Position numbers and translations under genes: made by a program
Shown: piece by piece, positions 51,997-60,724 of the stretch
How positions within the stretch are numbered: position 1 is the stretch's first letter
Layout: every line of letters begins with the position of its first letter
Source of the DNA: Methanospirillum purgamenti
Lineage (GTDB): Archaea; Halobacteriota; Methanomicrobia; Methanomicrobiales; Methanospirillaceae
Assembly (NCBI RefSeq): GCF_018502485.1
Contig: NZ_CP075546.1
DNA: 64,000 nucleotides
Strand: one strand, 5' to 3'
The notes under the pieces: model-generated
Database searches by the model: none
The model's input: only the letters and a program-made list of their open reading frames with translations
Told to the model about the DNA's origin: nothing

Positions 51997-53943
51997 ATGA
52001 GCCTATCAAAAATATTCATAATCTCGGTTTTTATCATTCTATTATTCTATTCTATTCCTGTATCATCGTCTTTCCTCATGCCTGTTCCGATTCAGAAGAG
52101 GGATTATTCTCCAGATCTCCAGTCGAATGGAGAAATACCCGATTATCTGGATTCTGTTGTTAAGAATAAGGGAAATGCAAAGGAAAATGTTTTTTTTGCA
52201 CGTTCATCTCCCGTGATTATTGATCATTCTGTTGCACGTCTTCGATTACTCAATTCAATCCCTATAACCGCCATCAATAATGCAAAAAGTCAGTTGCATA
52301 TTGCTTATGGGCATACGTCCCACGGAAGTCAGGTTACTGATGGAATGACCGGTCTTTCAGGATTTTCCGGGACAAATAATCCTTCATCTTTTTATCAGTG
52401 GTCTGAAGAACCTGCTCCCGGGTACCTAGATCTTGATGATTATTTTATGGAAGGAGATCTGGGGAATCCAGATTTTTCTATATGGGCATCGCGAACACGG
52501 ACTTATTTAGACGATCCAGCACATACTGATGTGAATGTGGTAATGTGGTCATGGTGTGGTCAGGTCTCCTGGGCCAGTGAAGAGAATATCAATACTTACC
52601 TGAATTTGATGAACCAGTTAGAACTGGATTATCCCCATGTTACTTTTGTGTACATGACTGGACATCTGGATGGAACTGGTGAATCTGGTTCTTTACATCA
52701 AAGAAACAATCAAATTCGGGATTATTGCCGGACAAACAATAAAGTCCTTTACGATTTTGCTGATATTGAGAGTTATGATCCTGATGATATATATTACCTG
52801 AATCAGGGTGCAGATGATGGGTGCAATTATGATGGAGGGAATTGGGCGGTTTCCTGGCAGGATTCCCATATAGAAAATGTGGATTGGTACTCCTGCGGGG
52901 CCCAGCATACAGAGCCATTGAATGCAAATTTAAAGGCATATGCTGCATGGTATCTCTTTGCCAGACTTGGTGGATGGAATGGCATTAGTAATACCAATAT
53001 AGGTGTTTTCCGTGGAAACAAGTGGTATGTTGATTATAATGGAAATGGTGCCTGGAACGGCTACTCTACTGACCGTCAGTACACCTTCGGTCTATCTGGA
53101 GACAAAACAGTGACTGGCGATTGGAACATAGACGGTAAAACCAAAATTGGTGTTTTCCGCGGCAACAAGTGGTATGTTGATTATAATGGAAATGGTGTGT
53201 GGAATGGTCCCTCCATTGATCGTCAGTATACATTTGGTCTCTCTGGAGATAAACCGGTAATTGGTGACTGGAATAGAGATAGTAAGGCAGATATTGGTGT
53301 TTTCCGGGGTCGTACGTGGTATTTAGACTATAACGGAAATAGTGTTTGGAATGGTCCCTCCATTGATCGTCAGTATACATTTGGTCTCTCTGGTGATGAA
53401 CCGGTGACTGGTGACTGGGATGGTGATGGGAAAACTAATATTGGTGTTTTCCGAGGTCGTACGTGGTATTTAGACTATAATGGAAATGGTGTGTGGAATG
53501 GTCCCTCTACTGATCGTCAGTATACCTTTGGCCTTGTTGGGGATAAACCAGTGACTGGTGACTGGAACAGTGATGGTAAAACAAACATTGGTGTTTTCCG
53601 TGGACGTTCGTGGTATTTAGATTATACCGGAAATGGAGCTTGGAGTACTGGAGATAAAACGTTTACCTTCGGTCTTTCCGGTGATATTCCGGTAACTGGG
53701 AAATGGTCAGGTTCATCCAGTAGTACCCCCTCAATTCAGTCAGTAGAATTAAATACGGTTAAAAACTCCAATCCTACGATTAAAGTTCCGGAGGTGACTA
53801 ATCCGGTTGCTGCGGTTCCAAAAGTGGAAATGCCTGTGAAAAGCAACTTAAATACCCATCCGGTGACTCCTGGAGTTGTACCATCACTATCAAATTCTTT
53901 CATTTCTGGTGGATCAAATTCACTTGGAAACCCTTTATTGTAA
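51997..53943 (+). CDS. Secreted protein with GHTSHGSQ-type domain and five C-terminal repeats
   Basis: 648 residues. A signal peptide (about 1-25) is followed by a domain at about 85-333 opening with LHIAYGHTSHGSQVTDGM and including VVMWSWCGQVSW, TFVYMTGHLDGTGE and DSHIENVDWYSCGAQHTEPL. The layout (small nucleophile-like serine near the start, histidine near the end) recalls SGNH/GDSL hydrolases, but I cannot confirm the fold. Five FG-GAP-like repeats start at residue 335 and a tail with VAAVPKVEMPVKSN ends in GNPLL. It lies 114 bp after the protease gene. Confidence 0.88.
   Translation: MSLSKIFIISVFIILLFYSIPVSSSFLMPVPIQKRDYSPDLQSNGEIPDYLDSVVKNKGNAKENVFFARSSPVIIDHSVARLRLLNSIPITAINNAKSQLHIAYGHTSHGSQVTDGMTGLSGFSGTNNPSSFYQWSEEPAPGYLDLDDYFMEGDLGNPDFSIWASRTRTYLDDPAHTDVNVVMWSWCGQVSWASEENINTYLNLMNQLELDYPHVTFVYMTGHLDGTGESGSLHQRNNQIRDYCRTNNKVLYDFADIESYDPDDIYYLNQGADDGCNYDGGNWAVSWQDSHIENVDWYSCGAQHTEPLNANLKAYAAWYLFARLGGWNGISNTNIGVFRGNKWYVDYNGNGAWNGYSTDRQYTFGLSGDKTVTGDWNIDGKTKIGVFRGNKWYVDYNGNGVWNGPSIDRQYTFGLSGDKPVIGDWNRDSKADIGVFRGRTWYLDYNGNSVWNGPSIDRQYTFGLSGDEPVTGDWDGDGKTNIGVFRGRTWYLDYNGNGVWNGPSTDRQYTFGLVGDKPVTGDWNSDGKTNIGVFRGRSWYLDYTGNGAWSTGDKTFTFGLSGDIPVTGKWSGSSSSTPSIQSVELNTVKNSNPTIKVPEVTNPVAAVPKVEMPVKSNLNTHPVTPGVVPSLSNSFISGGSNSLGNPLL
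52999..53712 (+). repeat. Five tandem repeats, GHTSHGSQ-domain gene
   Basis: Same unit as in the protease gene. Units 1-2 use FRGNKWYVDY, units 3-5 FRGRTWYLDY or FRGRSWYLDY, so this array mixes the two sequence types seen in the neighbours. Calcium-type loops are GDWNIDGKT, GDWNRDSKA, GDWDGDGKT and GDWNSDGKT; the last unit ends GKWSG. Confidence 0.93.
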
Positions 53944-54137
53944 TTTTTTACTTTGGAAAAATAATCAGAATATGCTTATATGTTTGAGAACACGAATAAT
54001 ATTAACTTCACTGATGCATAATCCACGTTGATATGTGCATTTTGCATCATCTTAGATGAATCAGCTGATAATATGTTCTCTCTCCGGGCTAAAATCATGG
54101 TTTGATAGCTGATTCTTAAACGGAAGGAGTATGACAT
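53944..54137 (+). promoter_or_regulatory. Promoter gap before the C39-like peptidase gene
   Basis: 194 bp. ATCAGAATATGCTTATATGT (about 53964-53983) has TATA-like parts; GAAGGAG at 54123-54129 is a good ribosome site 8 bp before ATG 54138. An upstream ATG at 54131 runs into a stop at once and overlaps the true start. Confidence 0.5.
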
Positions 54138-56615
54138 ATGAAGAATGATGAGATATCTAAACTCTATTTTCTAAATCCGGATAACATAAGGTTCCTTTAT
54201 TTTGGCCTTGTTTTGGTAAGTTTATTCGTGTTCTTTATTGGTGTAAGTCCAGTTTTGGCTGTTGGACCAAATATCTCTTCAGATGTGACGGTTCAGTTGG
54301 TGAATGCTCATTCAAGTGTACCTGGCGCCTCACTCATAGGAGAAAGTACCTCGATAATACTTGTTGGAGAGAAAAAACTCCATTTGAATAATACAATTAA
54401 TAATGCTCCTGAACCAATTGTGTCAGAAAAGAATGACATAAATGGAAATTTCACGAATTTTTCATCTGATGGAACACAAGTATCTACTCTCTTTACCACA
54501 GCAGATCCTTATCTAAAGTCACAGACCAGGATTGGCGAAAAATTAGTTGATGAACGCATCACTGGTCCGGGGCTGCCTCCTCAGGGATGGTTAAGAGGGA
54601 CTAAAGTAGTTGACATGGCTGGATTATCCACTACAAGTATTGGGGGTGTCCCTGCATTGGCATGGTCATATGGATGCTCACCAACTTCTGCCAGTATGTT
54701 ATTTGGATACTATGACCGAAATGGGTATCCCAATATGTATGTTGGGCCAACCAATGGTGGTGTTTTCCCTCTTACTAATGAAGTCTGGGGTAATTCTTTT
54801 GAAGCGCAAGGACAATGCCCACTTTCTGCTTCACAATATGGTCTTGATGGGAGAACAACCAGAGGTCACAAGGATGATTATTATCACTCTTCTAATTCAA
54901 ATATTGACCCTTATTTCAATAACTGGGTAGAACACTCTCCGCCTGATTGTCTTGCTGATTTCATGGGGACTAGTATGTACCATAAGTATGCCAATTTTGA
55001 TGGAGGGACTTTATTTTTAATGTATAATGATGGTTCTCCAACATATGATATAGATCCATCTAGTAACAGCCGCGATGGTATGCATGGGATGCGATTGTTT
55101 GCTGAATCCCGGGGATATACGGTGTCTACTAATTATAATCAATATATTGATACTATGGGCTTGGGACAGGGTTTCACTTATGCTCAGTATAAAGCCGAGA
55201 TTGATGCAGGTCATCCTGTTTTGATACAGCTTGTCGGGCATACCATGCTAGGTGTTGGCTATTCCGGCACTGATCAGGTTATTATCCATAATACGTGGGA
55301 TTATAATAGTTATTCGATGACTTGGGGAGGATATTATGAGGGGAGGCAACATTATGGTGTTGGCGTATTTCACCTCGCCCCTACTCCAACTATTACTTCA
55401 ATTAATCCTGAAAAAGGGGTTAATACTGGTACGATTGATGTAATCATATCAGGAACCAACTTTGCATCAACTGCAAATAGCGTACAACTCACCAGTTCGG
55501 GGCAGTCCGCTATCATTTCCACCAACGTGAATTATGTATCACCAACTCAAATCACCTGCCGTCTTCCGCTATCAGGAAAAAATGCGGGTACTTGGAATGT
55601 TGTATTGTCAACAGGAGGAAGGACAGTAACGAAGGTGGGTGGTTTTACGATAACAACAGGCACTAATCCAAAGTATTCTATTGGCGTCTTCCGTGGTAAT
55701 AAATGGTATCTAGATTATAGTGGTAATGGGGCCTGGGGTACAGGAGATAAGACAAATAACTTCGGTCTTTCCGGGGATAAACCGGTTACTGGTGACTGGA
55801 ATAAAGACGGAAAAACCAAAATAGGTGTCTTCCGTGGTAATAAATGGTATCTTGATTATAATAGCAATGGTGTTTGGAATGGTCCCTCCACTGATCGTCA
55901 GTATACCTTCGGTCTTTCCGGGGATAAACCGGTTACTGGTGACTGGAATAAAGACGGAAAAACCAAAGTCGGTGTCTTCCGTGGTAATAAATGGTATCTT
56001 GATTATAATGGCAATGGTGCTTGGAACGGCCCCTCTACTGACCGTCAGTACACCTTCGGCCTATCTGGGGACACTCCGGTAACTGGTGACTGGAATGGTG
56101 ATGGCAAAACTGATATCGGTGTTTTCCGAGGTAACAAATGGTATCTTGATTACAATGGCAATGGAGTCTGGAACGGTCCATCCACTGACCGTCAGTACAC
56201 CTTTGGCCTATCTGGAGATACTCCGGTAACTGGCGACTGGAATGGTGATGGTAAAACTGACATCGGTGTTTTCCGCGGTAACAAATGGTATCTTGATTCT
56301 AGCGGAAATGGTGCCTGGGGTACTGGAGATAAAACGTTTACCTTCGGTCTTTCTGGGGATACTCCGGTAACGGGAACATGGTCAGGTTCCAGCGGTACCG
56401 CATCAATTCAGTCAGTTGATTTAAACCCTATCACAAAACCTGAGAGTGCATTTAATGTTCCGGATGTGGCAAGGCCGGTTGCTGCGGCTCCTAAAGTGGA
56501 GATGCCGGTTAAGAGCAGTCCTGCGATACAGCCAATGACTCCTAAAGTGGGCCCCTCTCAACTCAATCCGTTTGTATCTGGTGGAGCAAAGGTTTCCAGG
56601 AATCCCTTATCCTGA
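54138..56615 (+). CDS. Secreted C39-like peptidase with IPT domain and five C-terminal repeats
   Basis: 825 residues. N-terminal hydrophobic segment at about 20-42 (YFGLVLVSLFVFFIGVSPVL) serves as signal. A papain-like fold of the C39 type covers about 150-415 with Cys180 (WSYGCSPTSASMLFGYYD), His368 (LIQLVGHTMLGVGYS) and an Asn/Asp in HNTWDYN (385-388). An IPT/TIG domain at about 414-508 (TITSINPEKGVNTGTIDVII) follows, then five repeats from 515 and the shared tail (VAAAPKVEMPVKSS, ending RNPLS). The active-site set is complete, so peptidase activity is likely; the substrate is unknown. Confidence 0.9.
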   Translation: MKNDEISKLYFLNPDNIRFLYFGLVLVSLFVFFIGVSPVLAVGPNISSDVTVQLVNAHSSVPGASLIGESTSIILVGEKKLHLNNTINNAPEPIVSEKNDINGNFTNFSSDGTQVSTLFTTADPYLKSQTRIGEKLVDERITGPGLPPQGWLRGTKVVDMAGLSTTSIGGVPALAWSYGCSPTSASMLFGYYDRNGYPNMYVGPTNGGVFPLTNEVWGNSFEAQGQCPLSASQYGLDGRTTRGHKDDYYHSSNSNIDPYFNNWVEHSPPDCLADFMGTSMYHKYANFDGGTLFLMYNDGSPTYDIDPSSNSRDGMHGMRLFAESRGYTVSTNYNQYIDTMGLGQGFTYAQYKAEIDAGHPVLIQLVGHTMLGVGYSGTDQVIIHNTWDYNSYSMTWGGYYEGRQHYGVGVFHLAPTPTITSINPEKGVNTGTIDVIISGTNFASTANSVQLTSSGQSAIISTNVNYVSPTQITCRLPLSGKNAGTWNVVLSTGGRTVTKVGGFTITTGTNPKYSIGVFRGNKWYLDYSGNGAWGTGDKTNNFGLSGDKPVTGDWNKDGKTKIGVFRGNKWYLDYNSNGVWNGPSTDRQYTFGLSGDKPVTGDWNKDGKTKVGVFRGNKWYLDYNGNGAWNGPSTDRQYTFGLSGDTPVTGDWNGDGKTDIGVFRGNKWYLDYNGNGVWNGPSTDRQYTFGLSGDTPVTGDWNGDGKTDIGVFRGNKWYLDSSGNGAWGTGDKTFTFGLSGDTPVTGTWSGSSGTASIQSVDLNPITKPESAFNVPDVARPVAAAPKVEMPVKSSPAIQPMTPKVGPSQLNPFVSGGAKVSRNPLS
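55680..56386 (+). repeat. Five tandem repeats, C39-like peptidase gene
   Basis: Units 1 and 5 are the short GAWGTGDKT form, units 2-4 the NGPSTDRQYTFGL form. Long stretches match, almost base for base, the array at 59440 in the SBBP gene, including NNFGLSGDKPVTGDWNKDGK. This points to gene conversion between neighbours. Confidence 0.93.
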
Positions 56616-57144
56616 TTTTTTATAACATATTTGGCACATTTTTACTATTCACTCTTTCAACTATTGCCTTGCTGTTATGTTACTAGAAAAGATAATGAAG
56701 TTTCAGGATTTTTTGTTTATGAATTAAGACCTCATTTGTTATTTTGGGTGTTTTTGATGAGGTAGTCCAGAAAAAGTCTATTTCTGATGGTATTTGGTGT
56801 TGACATATAAAAAGTTTTTGATTAGAATATGCCAATAATGGCTGAAAATCCTTATTTACCCCTGAATTAGAATAATCTTGGCTTTTAATTACTTAGCAAT
56901 GTTTATGCTGACTCAATTCAATATACCTGAATTATAACATCATCATATCTTAAAATTGGTCATATGAGATTCCTGATTGGAAGTATAATTCCCATATCTT
57001 TTGGGTATTAAGTTGGAATCTTCGAAATTTTTCAGATATGATTGATTGATTCCTCACATATGAAACAGGTTCCTAACCTGATCATATTTTGGAACCGGTA
57101 ATGAAACCGAATTTAGAATGGTATCCTGTTCACAGGTGGTTATT
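56616..57144 (+). other. 529-bp non-coding gap before the SBBP gene
   Basis: AT-rich. No gene or remnant found. TGACATATAAAAAGTTTTTG at about 56802-56821 offers a TATA box, as does the region near 56930. A small hairpin CAGGTT-CCT-AACCTG lies at 57065-57079. AGGTGG at 57133-57138 is the likely ribosome site for ATG 57145. Confidence 0.45.
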
Positions 57145-60100
57145 ATGTATAACAGAAAGATGAATGAGATTGGATGTATCCCAAAACAACAAATTGAACC
57201 GACTTTGAACTCTCCAAACCATTTAAAAAAGAGTTTAAATCGTAGACTGCACAAATTTTCAAGATCCCTGTTCATTCTTTTCTGTTTTATGTTTCTTGTT
57301 CAGTGTGTAAATGCAGGATACATTTCTGGAACAATATCCGGAGAACCAGTTCTGTTTACAAATACAGAAAATCAGACCCTTTCAATAAATGAGAGTATTA
57401 ACAAAACAGTGAAAGCCCAGTTGGCATCTCTTCCACTCTCGTTTATTCCGAACGAGGGTCAGACTGACCCGACCGTCAGGTTCATGGTTAAAGGTTCCGG
57501 GACGTCATTCTCGTTTACCAAATCAGGTATGCTCTTTTCAATGCAGGGCCCACCTGACATAACCAATACTTCATTTGTCGTAACTCAGACATTCATCGGA
57601 GCCAACGAATCAGTACACATTGCTGGTGAAGACCTCCTGCCGGGAACTGCGAATTTTTTTATCGGAGATGACCTGGACAACTGGAGGTCTAACATTACTA
57701 CCTATGGGACAGTTAGATACCACGATCTCTATCCTGGAATTGATCTTCTATATCGGGGGAATGGTTCGGTACTGAAAAGGGAGTTTATTGTTGCCCCTGG
57801 TGTGGATCCAGAGTTCATCCGGATGAAGTATACCGGAGCTGAATCCCTCTCTATTGATTCATTTGGAAACCTGAACATTACTTCCGTGCCGGGATCGATG
57901 ATCGAATCACAGCCGGTATGTTTCCAGGAGATTGATGGTAACAGGGTGGATATTGGAGCAAGGTATATTCTGACTGGTAGTGATGAACTTTCAATCGAAG
58001 TTGATGAGTATGATTCTGCGTATGAACTGGTGATTGATCCTAACCTGGTATATTCGACATATCTTGGAGGAACAGGTAACGAAGATAATGGAGCAGCCAT
58101 CGCAGTTGATTCAAGTGGGAATGTATTCGTGATCGGATCTGTCACTGGCTGGGCATCAATGGTTGCTTTTCCGACGACACCCGGAGCATATCAGACAGTT
58201 TATGGTAACATGAATGATGCTTTTGTTACGAAATTGAACCCTGCAGGTTCATCCCTCCTCTATTCTACATATCTGGGGGGTAACAATGCCGATTATGGGT
58301 CTGGAATTGAAATAGATTCAAGTGGTAATGCATATGTGACCGGAAGGACAGCAAGCACAAACTTTCCTGTAACATCGGGAGCATACATGCAAACATTTGG
58401 GGGAGGTGATTGGGATGTCTTTGTTACGAAACTGAATTCAGCTGGTTCTTCACTCCTCTACTCTACATACTTGGGTGGAACTAGTCATGAATATGGAGAA
58501 GCTATCGCAGTTGATGCTAATAGAAATGTATATGTGACAGGATGGACAAGGAGCGATAACTTCCCGACAACTGCAGAGGCATATCAGAGAATAGGGACAG
58601 GTGGAGGTTGGCACGCTGACGTCTTTATTACGAAACTGAACTCTGCAGGTTCATCCCTTCTCTATTCAACATATCTGGGGGGAACAGAATCAGATAGTGG
58701 GCATGGAATCGCGGTTGATGTAAGTGGGAATACGTATATTACCGGAACGACAGATAGTACAAATTTCCCAACGACTATAGGAGCATACCAGACAGTAATT
58801 GGTGGAAATGATGATGCTTTTGTCACGAAACTGAACTCTGCAGGTTCATCCCTTCTCTATTCTACATTCTTAGGAAGAAACTATAATGATAGTGGGAATG
58901 GAATAGCGGTTGATGCAGTCGGGAATGTGTATGTAACAGGGGGCACTTCCAACTTTCCAACGACTATAGGGGCATACCAGACAGTATTTGGTGGAACTTC
59001 TGATGCCTTTGTCACGAAACTGAATTCAGCTGGTTCTTCTCTCCTATATTCTACATATCTTGGTGGGGAGCATGTTGAATCTGGTGAATCCATTGGTATC
59101 GATACAGCTGGGAATGCGTATGTGGTGGGTGGCACTTCAAGTTCACATTTTCCCGTAACATCTGGGGCATATCAAACTGTATATGGTGGAGTCGGTGATG
59201 CCTTTGTCACGAAACTGAATTCAGCTGGTTCTTCTCTCCTTTACTCTACATACTTGGGAACAGAGTCTGACGATTCAGGCAAGGGAATTGCAGTAGATTC
59301 AAGTGGAAATGCGTACGTGACTGGATACACCTGGGGTTCAAATTTCCCAACAACGACAGGTGCATACCAAAGGACTCTCTATGGTTACTCTGATGCTTTT
59401 ATTACTAAAATCTCATTTTCAAACCTGATAGGTGACAAGATAGGTGTTTTCCGTGGTAATAAATGGTATCTCGACTATTCAGGGAATGGGGCCTGGGGTA
59501 CAGGAGATAAGACAAATAACTTCGGTCTTTCCGGGGATAAACCAGTAACTGGTGACTGGAATAAAGACGGAAAAACCAAAATAGGTGTCTTCCGTGGTAA
59601 TAAATGGTATCTTGATTATAATGGTAATGGTGTTTGGAATGGTCCCTCCACTGATCGTCAGTATACCTTCGGTCTATCTGGCGACAAACCGGTAACTGGT
59701 GACTGGAATAAAGACGGAAAAACCAAAATAGGTGTCTTCCGTGGTAATAAATGGTATCTTGATTATAATGGCAATGGTGCTTGGAACGGCCCCTCTACTG
59801 ACCGTCAGTACACCTTCGGCCTATCTGGAGATACTCCGGTAACTGGCGACTGGAATGGTGATGGTAAAACTGACATCGGTGTTTTCCGCGGAAACAAATG
59901 GTATCTTGATTACAATGGCAATGGAGTCTGGAACGGTCCTTCAACTGACCGTCAGTACACCTTTGGCCTATCTGGAGATACTCCGGTAACGGGCGACTGG
60001 AATGGTGATGGTAAAACTGACATCGGTGTTTTCCGCGGAAACAAATGGTATCTTGATTCTAGCGGAAATGGCGCCTGGGGTACTGGAGATAAAACGTATA

Positions 60101-60375
60101 CCTTTGGTCTTTCCGGGGATACTCCGGTAACGGGAAAATGGTCAGGTTCCAGCGGTACCGCTTCAATTCAGTCAGTTGAATTAAACCCGGTTACAAAACC
60201 TGATAGTGCATTTAAAGTTCCCGATGTGACAAGACCGGTTGCAGCTGTTCCGAAAGTGGAGATGCCGGTGAAGAGCAATCCTGACCTTAAAAATATTGCT
60301 CCAAAAGGGATTTATTCAATTCCGAATCCATTAGCGCTCAGAACCGGGCAAATACCCGGGAATCCCCTTATATAA
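57145..60375 (+). CDS. Secreted SBBP beta-propeller protein with five C-terminal repeats
   Basis: 1076 residues from ATG 57145 (a longer frame from 57118 lacks a ribosome site). The signal segment SLFILFCFMFLVQCVNA ends near residue 58. A domain of about 200 residues opening LPLSFIPNEGQTDPTVRFMV and containing VRYHDLYPGIDLLYRGNG is the usual lead-in of SBBP proteins. Seven SBBP repeats follow (LYSTYLGG...GIAVDSSGNAYVTG), enough for a seven-bladed propeller. Five FG-GAP-like repeats start at residue 766, then the shared tail (VAAVPKVEMPVKSN, ending GNPLI). Probably a surface adhesin or scaffold. Confidence 0.92.
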   Translation: MYNRKMNEIGCIPKQQIEPTLNSPNHLKKSLNRRLHKFSRSLFILFCFMFLVQCVNAGYISGTISGEPVLFTNTENQTLSINESINKTVKAQLASLPLSFIPNEGQTDPTVRFMVKGSGTSFSFTKSGMLFSMQGPPDITNTSFVVTQTFIGANESVHIAGEDLLPGTANFFIGDDLDNWRSNITTYGTVRYHDLYPGIDLLYRGNGSVLKREFIVAPGVDPEFIRMKYTGAESLSIDSFGNLNITSVPGSMIESQPVCFQEIDGNRVDIGARYILTGSDELSIEVDEYDSAYELVIDPNLVYSTYLGGTGNEDNGAAIAVDSSGNVFVIGSVTGWASMVAFPTTPGAYQTVYGNMNDAFVTKLNPAGSSLLYSTYLGGNNADYGSGIEIDSSGNAYVTGRTASTNFPVTSGAYMQTFGGGDWDVFVTKLNSAGSSLLYSTYLGGTSHEYGEAIAVDANRNVYVTGWTRSDNFPTTAEAYQRIGTGGGWHADVFITKLNSAGSSLLYSTYLGGTESDSGHGIAVDVSGNTYITGTTDSTNFPTTIGAYQTVIGGNDDAFVTKLNSAGSSLLYSTFLGRNYNDSGNGIAVDAVGNVYVTGGTSNFPTTIGAYQTVFGGTSDAFVTKLNSAGSSLLYSTYLGGEHVESGESIGIDTAGNAYVVGGTSSSHFPVTSGAYQTVYGGVGDAFVTKLNSAGSSLLYSTYLGTESDDSGKGIAVDSSGNAYVTGYTWGSNFPTTTGAYQRTLYGYSDAFITKISFSNLIGDKIGVFRGNKWYLDYSGNGAWGTGDKTNNFGLSGDKPVTGDWNKDGKTKIGVFRGNKWYLDYNGNGVWNGPSTDRQYTFGLSGDKPVTGDWNKDGKTKIGVFRGNKWYLDYNGNGAWNGPSTDRQYTFGLSGDTPVTGDWNGDGKTDIGVFRGNKWYLDYNGNGVWNGPSTDRQYTFGLSGDTPVTGDWNGDGKTDIGVFRGNKWYLDSSGNGAWGTGDKTYTFGLSGDTPVTGKWSGSSGTASIQSVELNPVTKPDSAFKVPDVTRPVAAVPKVEMPVKSNPDLKNIAPKGIYSIPNPLALRTGQIPGNPLI
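58048..59420 (+). repeat. Seven SBBP repeats
   Basis: Each unit of about 60-66 codons begins with YSTYLGG (or YSTFLGR, YSTYLGT) and has a central D-x-x-GN-x-YVTG core and the phrase FVTKLNSAGSSLL. DNA phrases such as AACTCTGCAGGTTCATCCCT recur nearly unchanged. Count and spacing fit one closed propeller. Confidence 0.88.
59440..60146 (+). repeat. Five tandem repeats, SBBP gene
   Basis: Same order of short and long unit forms as in the C39-like peptidase gene (short, long, long, long, short) and very close in DNA. The last unit again ends in TGKWSG without the calcium-type loop. Confidence 0.93.
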
Positions 60376-60724
60376 ATAATTTTTATTAACCTTTTTTGCT
60401 TTCAAAGAAGGATCATGTGATCCCTGATTACTTTTATATTCCCTAAAAAAATGGTCTTAATTGTAGGTTTTCCTTTTTCAACCTCACATTAATTGGGATC
60501 GAGGTGTTTTCTATGAGCATCTCAAGTAAAGTCTAAATCACAACTACCTTATATGCTGGTGCACCATCATTTTTATATCAGAGATATATGCAAGCCCTCG
60601 CCGAGATTCATTTTCCGAATAATTTGGTTGAATTGAGGTGATTGATCAATGGACCAGAAATTCTCTCCTCTTGGTTTTGCATTTGGCTCTGAAAGAAGAA
60701 TTGAGAGATTGTATGGGAGATATA
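60376..60724 (+). other. 349-bp gap before the CUB-like repeat gene
   Basis: No gene I accept. TCATTTTTATATCAGAGATA at about 60568-60587 has a TATA-like box. GGGAG at 60715-60719 is spaced 5 bp from ATG 60725, which fixes the start of the next gene. A short frame from ATG 60649 overlaps the next gene and is probably not real. Confidence 0.45.
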